Shown one piece after another: positions 9,746 to 21,604 of a DNA stretch of 64,000 nucleotides (position 1 is its first letter; each line of letters begins with the position of its first letter). The stretch spans positions 901,001-965,000 of the forward strand of contig BSDZ01000094.1 of the NCBI GenBank assembly GCA_030268105.1. The letters are read 5' to 3'. The translations under genes were made by a program, and so were the position numbers. The notes under the pieces were generated by a model. It was given only the letters and a program-made list of their open reading frames with translations. It made no database searches and had not been told where the DNA came from. The DNA is from Volvox africanus (taxonomy: Eukaryota; Chlorophyta; Chlorophyceae; Chlamydomonadales; Volvocaceae).

Positions 9746-10984
9746 GAAGTTGCCCGGGATGTGGAGGAAGGGACTTCTCCCGGGATAGAAGAAAGTGGAT
9801 GTGGCCGCTGGCCGTCGTTACGCCCTGCCGTAAGGGCCCTTTTACCTGCTGTTTTCAGACAAATCGAACGGGCTATCGAGCGATGCTTCTCACTCGACGG
9901 ACGCACGGGACTAAATCATTTTGACCCGTTGTGTAATTTATTTGCGCCGCGTTGCCCCCTCTCTTCTCTTGATTTATCTGGCCACCCTACGCTATTTATC
10001 CCTTCATCTTTCCGTGAGCTGTGTGAACAGCTCGCCAGGTACAAGAAGTACCGCCGTCAAAGTCCAGACACTGCAGCTTGCATATTAATTCCCTCCTTTT
10101 GCCAACGTAAGGTGGCGTCCTTGTTGGAAGGTATGCAACGTGTTCTCCGATTCGAGTCGGGCACTGCTCTGTTTAACGGTGTGGATGTGACGGGTAACCC
10201 GATGCTGCTGCCTAAACTATCTTTTGCTGCTGAAGTATGGTTTGAGGCCCCTCTTTTTAGTCCTATCAGGTTCGAACCTGCTATAAGATCTCTTCTGATG
10301 TCTGCGGAGTCGACTCCGACGGGGAATCGCGTCCCCATTATCGAGATCGGCCTCGGAGGTCGACTGATGAAGGCGCTTGTGGATACCGGCGCCAGTGACG
10401 ACTTCATCTCGGCAAAGGAGGTGAAAGATTTGGGGTTGACCCCTCAGTCGTCCGATTGTGCACAGGTTGTCCTCGCTAATGGAGGAAAGCATCCCATCGT
10501 GGGCAGGATCACCCTTAGCCTATCGATAGGCCCTCTGCGTGTTAGGGCCCAACCGTATGTGCTCCAAGGTCTCTCAGAGACCGCACAATACATTCTGGGT
10601 GCCGCGACATTACGACAGTACAGCGCGCGCATCGATATGGAGTCCACCACACTTAGTTTGTGCAAAGGGAACCTATCGACTAAGGTACCTTTTCTGTCGT
10701 ACCAAGATGTCACACCAGAGGAGGGCGGAACTGTTGCGGAGCCTGAGGTTAACTTTGCTTTGGCGGCGATCGTCAGCGGAAAACAAGAACCCAAGCTAAT
10801 TGGACACAAAGAAACCGATCGAATGATACGGAGAGGCGCCCATGTGTTGCTTGTGAGGCCACGGGTGCAGTCGAATGCTACCACCGCGCAGTCCACCGTG
10901 AAGGATCTTGAGGTCGAAGCCCTCCTGCATAAATATGCTGATGTTTTTCATGACATCCCAGGGCTCCCACCTATGCGACCTGTT
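9746..10984 (+). CDS. pol: Pol N-terminal part of element H: methyltransferase-like domain and aspartic protease
   Basis: Same frame as gag, directly after its TAG stop. Residues from about 9870 to 10260 align with the Dam-like domain of element E: SLDG in place of FDAT, then CNLFAP, FIPSS in place of WINPPY, PDTAACILIPSF and EVWFEAP. The catalytic NPPY is replaced by IPSS (9998-10009). The retropepsin follows, with active site LVDTGAS (Asp codon at 10382), then YILGAATL. The open frame is cut at 10984 by an inverted solo LTR; the RT continues after 11804. Confidence 0.8.
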
Positions 10985-11799
10985 TGTTGTATCCTTCCTT
11001 CTTCAATCATGCATTAGCTCTGCACGTCTGGATGTTAGCTGTGTGCGGACCAAGCTTACGAACAGCAAGGCAATCTAATGCGAATATCAGACAGCAGAAG
11101 ACTCAATGACAAGGAAAGATTCAACTTACAATGTTCTTCAATTACAGGATTTAAGTCTGCCGTCAGACCCCGTGGGCAATGTTCATCACTCGGCTGCAGA
11201 TGGCGTGCTAGAATAGCTCAGGCCGAATATAAATGATTATATCATATGTATGCGTATTGATTAGAGTTAAGTACACAAGTACTTAGTCCAAAGTTAGCGT
11301 CGTGCCGACTTCGGTCTCTAGGCGGCCGTCCTCGCACCTATCACGTCGTGATATCGGAATGCAGTACAGGTCTCACTGGATTGTGATCTCAAGTGTGAGT
11401 ACCTTGACAACACTGCTCTAAATATCGTATCATCCGTGATATTATAAAATGCAACGCATGCAATATGCAAGGGTCCGAATATCAATATTCGGTTGCCGAC
11501 CCAACCATCACGATCGTCGCCTTCTTGCATACGCGTATGGTTTGTGACGTAAATTGGGTAATAACATTTAAAGTATTATTACGCGATATAATATGCCAAT
11601 GGATAGATCGCGCATTAATTATCAGCTTTGAGTCAAACATGTTGACCGACAGCGCGATGTCGTGGATGATAATGCGACATGCCTGATTAGCTAGATATAC
11701 TCGAGTATATCATGCTAATATACTTGTATTATGCGTTATAGTGTTTAAATGCATCGCGGCCTTCATGAATGTAAATGGTGATCGAATCCACATACAACA
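10985..11799 (-). mobile_element. solo LTR, family A, inverted, inside H pol
   Basis: 815 bp starting TGTTGTATCC and ending CATACAACA, the reverse complement of a family A LTR. It is flanked by CTGTT (10980-10984 and 11800-11804). It separates the protease from the RT of H at the linker before the DHTIPL motif. A single LTR with an intact 5-bp duplication means insertion followed by LTR-LTR deletion. Confidence 0.92.
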
Positions 11800-13764
11800 C
11801 TGTTGACCATACGATCCCTCTTGTGCCCGGAGCACAACCCGTTTCACGACCTATGTACAGGTTAAGCCCGTTGGAGCTGGATGAAGTGAAGCGGCAAGTG
11901 AGGGATCTGCTCGCAAAGGGTATGATTCAGCCCAGCACATCGCCATACTCTGCACCAATATTGTTTGTCGGTAAGAAGGATGGGACGTTGCGTATGTGCA
12001 TTGATTATAGAGGCTTGAATGCGACCACGATCAAAAATCGCTACCCTTTGCCGCGCGTTGATGACCTGCTCGATAAGCTGAAAGGCTCAGCTTATTTTTC
12101 CTCGATTGACCTTCAACAAGGGTATAATCAGATACGCATCGCTACCTCTGATATTCCGAAAACCGCTTTCCGGACTCCCTTTGGTCATTTCGAGTATACG
12201 GTTTTGTCGTTTGGACTTACTAATGCGCCCACCACATTTCAAGCAGTGATGGATTGCATGTTCAGACCGTATATCGACAGGTTCATCGTTTGCTATTTGG
12301 ATGATATTTTGATCTATTCCAAAACGCGCGAGGAGCATCTGAAGCATCTCGAGCTCGTGCTTGAGGTGATGAAGCGGGAGCAACTGTTTGCTAAACGCGC
12401 CAAGTGCTTTTGGGCGCAGCCGCAAGTGGAGTATTTGGGCCACATCGTGTCGGCCACTGGGGTCAGGATGGACCCACGGAAGGTAGCTGTGGTTCGCGAA
12501 TGGCCCGCACCTCAGAACCTCACCGAACTACGTCAGTTCTTGGGTTTGACTAACTACTTCCGTAAGTTTATTAAGAATTACTCCATTATTGCGGCCCCGC
12601 TTACGAATTTGACGAAGAAAGGAGGTTTCGTTTCTCTTGAAGCCTGGACACCCGTGTGTCAGCGGGCATTCGAAGAGCTCAAACGAATTGTCGCCGACGA
12701 CGTTACCCTCTCTTTTCCTGACTACTCGTTGCCTTTCCACATTGAAGTTGTATCGGATGCTTCCTTGCATGGAAGCGGCGCTGTATTGTTACAGGAAGGA
12801 CGACCGATCCCCTTCACGAGTAAGAAGTTTTTGGGTGCGGAGGCCCGATATACAACTGGAGAGCAGGAGCTGTTGGCAGCTCTACATGCTTTGAAAGAAT
12901 GGCGCTGTTACCTCGAGGGCCGCCCTTTTACACTGAAGACTGATCATAAGCCGCTGACATTCTTGCAGAGTGTCCCTACGCTTAACCGACGACAAGCTCG
13001 ATGGATGGAGAATCTATCTCGTTTCGACTGCACGTGGGAGTATATCGCCGGCAGGATTAATATTGCTGACGCCCTCAGTCGACATCCCTCATTGCATGCT
13101 GCTATTTTGGCAGCACCAGTCACTCGCTTGCGCAGTCAGGAGGTGCCGATCGCAACGGACCTTGCGCAGCGCCTCAAGGCGGCATATGAAGTGGATCCAT
13201 GGTTCGCTTCACCCAACAATGTGGAACATTTGCAGAAGTGCAACAATTTGTGGATACGGCAGGATGGCTCGGCCACACAAATCGTCGTGCCCAACGACGA
13301 CGCTTTACGCTACGATATTCTTGCACGGTTCCACGAGGACCCGTTAGCAGGACATCCTGGAAGCACGCGATTGGCAGAGCTTGTACGACGCTCATTCTGG
13401 TGGCCGCGCGTGGTGAAGGATGCGGAAAACTTCGTGCAAAGGTGCAGTTTATGTCAGCGCAATAAAGCACTATCCGGTAAGGGCCAGGGTTTATTACAAC
13501 CTTTACCTATACCCGATGCCCCTTGGGAAAGTGTCTCTATGGACTTCGTAGTCGCGCTGCCCAAAACTGAGGGGGGATACGACTCGGTGTTCGTAATGGT
13601 CGATCGTTTGACCAAGATGGTTCATTTAGCCCCCTGCACCTCGTCTTGCACCGCTGAGCAAACAGCACGATTATTTTTTGATAATGTGGTCCGATTGCAT
13701 GGCGTTCCTAAAAATGTGATATCCGATCGCGGCGGGCAATTCACGTCTAAGTTTTGGGAAGCGC
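11800..13764 (+). CDS. pol: Pol of element H: RT, RNase H and first two thirds of integrase
   Basis: Continuous frame. RT landmarks are [33 protein letters not shown], and YLDDILIYSK near 12295, the catalytic Asp pair. RNase H shows [17 protein letters not shown] and TDHKPLTFL. The integrase zinc domain has [11 protein letters not shown]...CSLCQRNK, and the core has MDFVVALP and ISDRGGQF (first two acidic residues). The frame is cut after FWEAL by the LTR at 13765; the missing Glu and chromodomain part is found 29 kb downstream at 43942. Private residues (FHIEV, RPIPFTSKKFLG, WMENLS) mark this copy and recur in units 2-4 of the array. Confidence 0.9.
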
Positions 13765-14579
13765 TGTTGTATGCGGACTCGATCACCGTTTACATTCATG
13801 AAGTCCGCGATGCATTTAAACATCATAATGCATAATACAAATATATTAGCATGATATACTCGAGTATATCTAGCTAATCAGGCATGTCGCATTATCATCT
13901 ACGACATCGCGCTGTCGGTCAACATGTTTGACTCGAAGCTGATAATTAATGCGCGATCTGTCCATTGGCATATTATACCGCGTAATAATACTTTAAATGT
14001 TATTACCCAATTTACGTCACAAACCATACGCATATGTGAGAAGGCGACAATCGCGATGGTTGGGTCGGCAACCGAATATTGATATTCGGACCCTTGCATA
14101 ATGCATGCGTTGCATTTAATAATATCACGGATGATACGATATTTAGAGCAGTGTTGGCAAGGTACTCACACTTGAGATCGCAATCCAGTGAGACCTGTAC
14201 TGCATTCCGATATCACGACGTGATAGGTGCGAGGACGGCCGCCTAGAGACCGAAGTCGGCGCGACGCTAACTTTGGACTAGGTTCCCGAGTACTTAACTC
14301 TAATCAATACGCATACATACGATATAATCACTTATATTCGGCCTGAGCTATTCCAGCACGCCATCTGCAGCCGAGTGATGAACATTGCCCACGGGGTCTG
14401 ACGGCAGACTTAAATCCTGTAATTGAAGAACATTGTAAGTTGAATCTTTCCTTGTCATTGAGTCTTCCGCTGTCTGATATCTGCATTAGATTGCCTTGCT
14501 GTTCGTAAGCTTGGTTCGCACACAGCTAACACCCAGACGTGCAGAGCTAGTGCATGATACGAGAAGGAAGGATACAACA
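13765..14579 (+). mobile_element. array LTR 2 (copy of Y 5' LTR)
   Basis: 815 bp, TGTTGTATGCGG to GGATACAACA. It shares aggttcccgagtactt and agtgttggcaagg with the LTRs at 19076, 24387 and 29698, whereas the terminal LTR at 43127 has aagtacccgagtactt and agtgttgtcaagg. All four are therefore copies of one 5' LTR. Hairpins lie at 13853-13870, 13982-14006, 14072-14089 and 14165-14192. Confidence 0.92.
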
Positions 14580-14583
14580 AATT

Positions 14584-14596
14584 TGGTAGCGAGACG
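14584..14596 (+). promoter_or_regulatory. primer-binding site of array unit 2
   Basis: tggtagcgagacg four bases after the LTR. The same site recurs at 19895, 25206 and 30517 in the other units. Confidence 0.6.
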
Positions 14597-15015
14597 GTTC
14601 GATTTACGGCTGTCTCATCGTTGCTGCTGAAGATTAGATCCTCGCACGATCAATCGGCGGCGAAGAGTGTCATGAGGTAACTTCGTCGGAAAGTTGATCT
14701 TGCTTTTCCTCTTTTAAAAGCTTACGATATCACATCAACTCATTAGATATTGCCTATAAGTGTGTTTATTGTGAGATCCTAAACTGCAAAGACAATTTCT
14801 GTTACCATCCTACTTGAAGTCGCTTTTGCACAAAGGTTGGATTTTGAATAAGTTCCGCTACGGAAGAGACATCGTTTTGGAAGTGACAACGTACTGGTGG
14901 ATTACATTACCGTCTACGCCGGAGTGCTTTTCGAGCGAGTAACGATAGACGACGGGAAGCCTTTAAGGTATAGTCTTACCTTGTCGTTATCCTGGTGAGG
15001 CTTTAATTGAGGTAC
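14597..15015 (+). other. untranslated leader of array unit 2
   Basis: About 420 bp between the primer-binding site and gag, repeated in each unit at +5311. It shows no recognisable counterpart of the spliced leader peptide seen in elements H, F and B. Confidence 0.6.
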
Positions 15016-16293
15016 ATGTCGCATAATCAACATTCTCCAAACATGGAAGAGGGCGAACGGGTCAATACTGATGCTTGCAATAAGGAACCGAAGTCTCCAC
15101 TGATTACTGACAATTCACATAATTCTCAGCTCGATGCTCCCCAGTTGGTTGAATCTAATCCCATTCAGATTCCCGAGGGTACATCAAATCACGTATTATT
15201 CTCCGAAAGGGAAGAGGACGTGGCAATGGTGTCGCTGCAACAACTTATGGATGGAGGGTTCCCCGGTTTCGTCGTTCCAACGCCTCAATTTCATATCCCT
15301 CCCGCTGTGGAGCCCAAGACTATCGCAAACGCTGCCCGTGCCTATGTCCGCGACGCTAAAAGATATCTAAAGTTGGTAAAAGGTGGTGATCGCGACGACG
15401 TGAAGTGTCTTTTCATCGGGGCCACATTGAACGACGCCGCGCGGGAATGGTATGACCTTTGGACTACTGTACATGAGCCTTTTACGTTTGAGGAATTAAC
15501 TAATGCACTCCTTGATCGTTTTGCTCCCGGAAATCAATCACAAGTGGCTGCCATGTACCGAGAATTACACGCAGGTACTCATCGAATGCGACCCGGCGAA
15601 TCGGTGGAGGATTATCGGTTGCGGTTCGAGGGTCTGACAGCACCCATGATTGGTTTTTCAGAAGCGGACTATATTTATTGGTTCCAACGTGGTATTTCAC
15701 TACAGCTGGCTAGAGCTAGCATTATGGATCCGACACTGGAAGAGACAACGTCGTATACGCAATGGGTTCAGATTGTCTGAGGCGCCGAAGTTCGCCTCAG
15801 GATGGGACAAGAACGTCCGGCATTATTAGCGCCATTATCAGTGGATACGACGCGAGATGCCTCCAATGATACTGATCCAACACCTGAGACTACTGGCGGT
15901 CCGTTACCACCGGCTTCTGTGTACCAGAATGGTACCCCATTGATCAGTCATGTACAGAATCCCGGCAACCAAGAAGCAAGCCTACGAGATTCACAAGTAA
16001 TTGGGAACGTACGCAAGAAGAGGGGTATGTCACAAAATACCGTTGCATCACGGGGAGTCATATCGGCATCAAAGCGATCAAAGACGGACAATCGATGGCT
16101 TGCCAAATGGGGATGCACTCAGACGGAGTTGGCACAACGACGACATCTGGGAGTCTGTTTTCGCTGCGCATCAGACCATCTTACCAGGAACTGTCCACTT
16201 TTACCCCCGTTTGTCCCTGCGGAACTACGACCAGTGAACGAAGTACAGGATACGATTTCTGTTGAGGTAACCGAACCGCCTAAGTCGCGTTGA
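15016..16293 (+). pseudogene. gag: gag of array unit 2, one in-frame stop
   Basis: The first ATG of the frame is 15016. The capsid domain carries RAYVRDAKRYL, FIGATLNDAAREWYDLW, LLDRFAPG and YWFQRG. A TGA at 15778-15780 interrupts the frame just before GAEVRL. In H the same place reads R-GAEVR, so the stop probably came from a CGA codon by CpG deamination. After it the same frame runs through a basic linker to the knuckle CFRCASDHLTRNC (CX2CX3HX4C). Gag is clearly homologous to that of H but much diverged, so Y is a distinct subfamily. The same stop is present in all four units. Confidence 0.85.
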
Positions 16294-17133
16294 TCAGGAA
16301 CTAGTACCCGATAAGGGATTAGACACTATGTGCTGTCCGCGACTAGTCCTAACTTTGCCACCGTTGATTAAATGACCTGATGGTTAGTAAATATGCGTCC
16401 TTTACAAGTTTTCTCGATGGAGTGGCATAAGACGCAGGAGCATAGTGGACGGCCACTACGCTTAACTCTTTTAATGACGATGAAGTCATTTTCGTTTATC
16501 AAGATTTAAGACACCCATATATTGGAGGTGTTATTGACGACCTTATTGCCGTTGTGAAGAGTGATAAGTATGGTGGAGTCGACTCCACAGTCGTCTGATT
16601 GCGTCAGGTTACTCTCGCTAATGAGAGTAAGCATCCCATCGTGGGCAGAATCCCCTTTAGTCGTCGAAGGACCCTTTGTGTGTTAGGGCCCAATGGGTGC
16701 AACGAAGTCTCTCGGAGACAGCACTATATAAACATTGGGTGCCGCGACATCACGACAGTACCGCGCGCGCACCGATATGGAGTCCAGCACAATTGGCCGT
16801 TGTGCAATAGGGAACCTATCGCCTAAGGTACCTTGTCTGTCGTAACTATATGTCACACCAAAGGAGGGCGGAACTGTTGCGGAGCCTATGGTTAATTTCG
16901 GCGTTCGTCCGCCGACATAAAGAACCCAAGCTTGGAGGGTGTAATATAATCCTATCAATGATAAGGGAAAACATCCATGAATTGCTTGTGAGGCCTTGGG
17001 TGCAATCAATTGCTACCACCGTGCAGTCTCTTGCGAAGATTCTGAGGTCGCAGCCCCCTAATACTTAATTAAATTGATGCATATGTCATCCTGGGGCTTC
17101 CACCTATGTTCCCTGCTGAATTAAGATCCCTTC
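16294..17133 (+). pseudogene. decayed protease region of array unit 2
   Basis: About 840 bp with no long frame. Pieces match the region just downstream of the H protease active site (for example KHPIVGRI near 16630 and the stretch around the casein-like EGGTVAEP string near 16865), but in several frames. No DTGA motif remains and the methyltransferase-like domain is not recognisable. The identical decay in units 2-5 shows that Y was defective before it was multiplied. Confidence 0.75.
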
Positions 17134-19075
17134 TTGTGTTCGAGCACAACCCGTTTCATAACCTATGTACAGGGTAACATTGCTATCGTAGAGCGGATGA
17201 AGCGGCAAGTGAGGGATCTGCTCGCAAAGGGTATGATTCGGCCCAGCACATCGCTATTTTCCGCATCGATATTGTTTGTCGGTAAGAAGGATGGGACGTT
17301 GCGTATGTGTATTGATTGAAGGGGCTTGAATGCAACTACGATTGAAACTCGCTACCCTTTGCCGCGCGTCGATGACCTGTTCGATAAGCTGAAAGGCTTA
17401 ACTTCTTTTTCCTCGATTGACCTTCAACAAGGGTATAATCAGATACGCATCGTTGCCTCTGATAGTCCGAAAACCGCTTTCCAGACTCCCTTTGGTCACT
17501 TCGAGTACCCGGTCTTGTCAGTTGGACTTACTAATGCGCCCGCCACATTTCAAGCAATGATGGATTGCATGTTCAGACCGTATATCGACAGGTTCATCGT
17601 TTGCTATTTGGATGATATTTTGATCTATTCCAAAACGCGCGAGGAGCATCTGAAGCATCTCGAGCTCGTGCTTGAGGTGATGAAGCGGGAGCAACTGTTT
17701 GCTAAACGCGCCAAGTGCTTTTGGGCGCAGCCGCAAGTGGAGTATTTGGGCCACATCGTGTCGGCCACTGGGGTCAGGATGGACCCACGGAAGGTAGCTG
17801 TGGTTCGCGAATGGCCCGCGCCTCAGAACCTCACCGAACTATGTCAGTTCTTGGGTTTGACTAACTACTTCCGTAAGTTTATTAAGAATTACTCCATTAT
17901 TGCGGCCCCGCTTACGAATTTGACGAAGAAAGGAGGTTTCGTTTCTCTTGAATCCTGGACACCCGCGTGTCAGCGGGCATTCGAAGAGCTCAAACGAATT
18001 GTCGCCGACGACGTTACCCTCTCTTTTCCTGACTACTCGTTGCCTTTCCACATTGAAGTTGTATTGGATGCTTCCTTGCATGGAAGCGGCGCTGTATTGT
18101 TACAGGAAGGACGACCGATCCCCTTCACGAGTAAGAAGTTTTTGGGTGCGGAGGCCCGATATACAACTGGAGAGCAGGAGCTGTTGGCAGCTCTACATGC
18201 TTTGAAAGAATGGCGCTGTTACCTCGAGGGCCGCCCTTTTACACTGAAGACTGATCATAAGCCGCTGACATTCTTGCAGAGTGTCCCTACGCTTAACCGA
18301 CGACAAGCTCGATGGATGGAGAATCTATCTCGTTTCGACTGCACGTGGGAGTATATCGCCGGCAGGATTAATATTGCTGACGCCCTCAGTCGACATCCCT
18401 CATTGCATGCTGCTATTTTGGCAGCACCAGTCACTCGCTTGCGCAGTCAGGAGGTGCCGATCGCAACGGACCTTGCGCAGCGCCTCAAGGCGGCATATGA
18501 AGTGGATCCATGGTTCGCTTCACCCAACAATGTGGAACATTTGCAGAAGCGCAACGATTTGTGGATACGGCAGGATGGCTCGGCCACACAAATCGTCGTG
18601 CCCAACGACGACGCTTTACGCTACGATATTCTTGCACGGTTCCACGAGGACCCGTTAGCAGGACATCCTGGAAGCACGTGATTGGCAGAGCTTGTACGAC
18701 GCTCATTCTGGTGGCCGCGCGTGGTGAAGGATGCGGAAAACTTCGTGCAAAGGTGCAGTTTATGTCAGCGCAATAAAGCACTATCCGGTAAGGGCCAGGG
18801 TTTATTACAACCTTTACCTATACCCGATGCCCCTTGGGAAAGTGTCTCTATGGACTTCGTAGTCGCGCTGCCCAAAACTGAGGGGGGATACGACTCGGTG
18901 TTCGTAATGGTCGATCGTTTGACCAAGATGGTTCATTTAGCCCCCTGCACCTCGTCTTGCACCGCTGAGCAAACAGCACGATTATTTTTTGATAATGTGG
19001 TCCGATTGCATGGCGTTCCTAAAAATGTGATATCCGATCGCGGCGGGCAATTCACGTCTAAGTTTTGGGAAGCGC
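17134..19075 (+). pseudogene. pol: pol of array unit 2: RT, RNase H, partial integrase
   Basis: One frame broken by TGA at 17317-17319, in the conserved CIDY-RGLN box of the RT, and by TGA at 18679-18681 (CGA in units 1 and 4). RT to RNase H is otherwise full length, with YLDDILIYSK. The 5' part is Y-type (KLKGLTSFSS, VLSVGL, QAMMD); from DCMFRPYIDRF onward it matches H, including FHIEV, IPFTSKKFLG and WMENLS. The Y-to-H switch therefore lies within about 20 bp near 17555. It shares TELCQ with unit 5, so the mosaic is not a single clean crossover. It ends at AAGCGC where the next LTR starts. Confidence 0.85.
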
Positions 19076-19890
19076 TGTTGTATGCGGACTCGATCACCGT
19101 TTACATTCATGAAGTCCGCGATGCATTTAAACATCATAATGCATAATACAAATATATTAGCATGATATACTCGAGTATATCTAGCTAATCAGGCATGTCG
19201 CATTATCATCTACGACATCGCGCTGTCGGTCAACATGTTTGACTCGAAGCTGATAATTAATGCGCGATCTGTCCATTGGCATATTATACCGCGTAATAAT
19301 ACTTTAAATGTTATTACCCAATTTACGTCACAAACCATACGCGTATGTGAGAAGGCGACAATCGCGATGGTTGGGTCGGCAACCGAATATTGATATTCGG
19401 ACCCTTGCATAATGCATGCGTTGCATTTAATAATATCACGGATGATACGATATTTAGAGCAGTGTTGGCAAGGTACTCACACTTGAGATCGCAATCCAGT
19501 GAGACCTGTACTGCATTCCGATATCACGACGTGATAGGTGCGAGGACGGCCGCCTAGAGACCAAAGTCGGCGCGACGCTAACTTTGGACTAGGTTCCCGA
19601 GTACTTAACTCTAATCAATACGCATACATACGATATAATCACTTATATTCGGCCTGAGCTATTCCAGCACGCCATCTGCAGCCGAGTGATGAACATTGCC
19701 CACGGGGTCTGACGGCAGACTTAAATCCTGTAATTGAAGAACATTGTAAGTTGAATCTTTCCTTGTCATTGAGTCTTCCGCTGTCTGATATCTGCATTAG
19801 ATTGCCTTGCTGTTCGTAAGCTTGGTTCGCACACAGCTAACACCCAGACGTGCAGAGCTAGTGCATGATACGAGAAGGAAGGATACAACA
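19076..19890 (+). mobile_element. array LTR 3
   Basis: Exactly 5311 bp after LTR 2, 815 bp, nearly identical; one visible private change is accaaagtcgg for accgaagtcgg, shared with LTRs 4 and 5. Confidence 0.92.
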
Positions 19891-20326
19891 AATTTGGTAG
19901 CGAGACGGTTCGATTTACGGCTGTCTCATCGTTGCTGCTGAAGATTAGATCCTCGCACGATCAATCGGCGGCGAAGAGTGTCATGAGGTAACTTCGTCGG
20001 AAAGTTGATCTTGCTTTTCCTCTTTTAAAAGCTTACGATATCACATCAACTCATTAGATATTGCCTATAAGTGTGTTTATTGTGAGATCCTAAACTGCAA
20101 AGACAATTTCTGTTACCATCCTACTTGAAGTCGCTTTTGCACAAAGGTTGGATTTTGAATAAGTTCCGCTACGGAAGAGACATCGTTTTGGAAGTGACAA
20201 CGTACTGGTGGATTACATTACCGTCTACGCCGGAGTGCTTTTCGAGCGAGTAACGATAGACGACGGGAAGCCTTTAAGGTATAGTCTTACCTTGTCGTTA
20301 TCCTGGTGAGGCTTTAATTGAGGTAC
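19891..20326 (+). other. untranslated leader of array unit 3
   Basis: Copy of the unit 2 leader at +5311, including the primer-binding site at 19895-19907. Confidence 0.6.
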
Positions 20327-21604
20327 ATGTCGCATAATCAACATTCTCCAAACATGGAAGAGGGCGAACGGGTCAATACTGATGCTTGCAATAAGGAACC
20401 GAAGTCTCCACTGATTACTGACAATTCACATAATTCTCAGCTCGATGCTCCCCAGTTGGTTGAATCTAATCCCATTCAGATTCCCGAGGGTACATCAAAT
20501 CACGTATTATTCTCCGAAAGGGAAGAGGACGTGGCAATGGTGTCGCTGCAACAACTTATGGATGGAGGGTTCCCCGGTTTCGTCGTTCCAACGCCTCAAT
20601 TTCATATCCCTCCCGCTGTGGAGCCCAAGACTATCGCAAACGCTGCCCGTGCCTATGTCCGCGACGCTAAAAGATATCTAAAGTTGGTAAAAGGTGGTGA
20701 TCGCGACGACGTGAAGTGTCTTTTCATCGGGGCCACATTGAACGACGCCGCGCGGGAATGGTATGACCTTTGGACTACTGTACATGAGCCTTTTACGTTT
20801 GAGGAATTAACTAATGCACTCCTTGATCGTTTTGCTCCCGGAAATCAATCACAAGTGGCTGCCATGTACCGAGAATTACACGCAGGTACTCATCGAATGC
20901 GACCCGGCGAATCGGTGGAGGATTATCGGTTGCGGTTCGAGGGTCTGACAGCACCCATGATTGGTTTTTCAGAAGCGGACTATATTTATTGGTTCCAACG
21001 TGGTATTTCACTACAGCTGGCTAGAGCTAGCATTATGGATCCGACACTGGAAGAGACAACGTCGTATACGCAATGGGTTCAGATTGTCTGAGGCGCCGAA
21101 GTTCGCCTCAGGATGGGACAAGAACGTCCGGCATTATTAGCGCCATTATCAGTGGATACGACGCGAGATGCCTCCAATGATACTGATCCAACACCTGAGA
21201 CTACTGGCGGTCCGTTACCACCGGCTTCTGTGTACCAGAATGGTACCCCATTGATCAGTCATGTACAGAATCCCGGCAACCAAGAAGCAAGCCTACGAGA
21301 TTCACAAGTAATTGGGAACGTACGCAAGAAGAGGGGTATGTCACAAAATACCGTTGCATCACGGGGAGTCATATCGGCATCAAAGCGATCAAAGACGGAC
21401 AATCGATGGCTTGCCAAATGGGGATGCACTCAGACGGAGTTGGCACAACGACGACATCTGGGAGTCTGTTTTCGCTGCGCATCAGACCATCTTACCAGGA
21501 ACTGTCCACTTTTACCCCCGTTTGTCCCTGCGGAACTACGACCAGTGAACGAAGTACAGGATACGATTTCTGTTGAGGTAACCGAACCGCCTAAGTCGCG
21601 TTGA
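20327..21604 (+). pseudogene. gag: gag of array unit 3, one in-frame stop
   Basis: Protein identical to unit 2 as read by eye, with the same TGA (21089-21091) before GAEVRL. Confidence 0.85.

Noticed and set aside
13899..14099. Conserved 66-73 codon frames on both strands inside family A LTRs
   Set aside because: They overlap the hairpin region, are absent from family B LTRs, and are conserved only because the LTRs are near copies.
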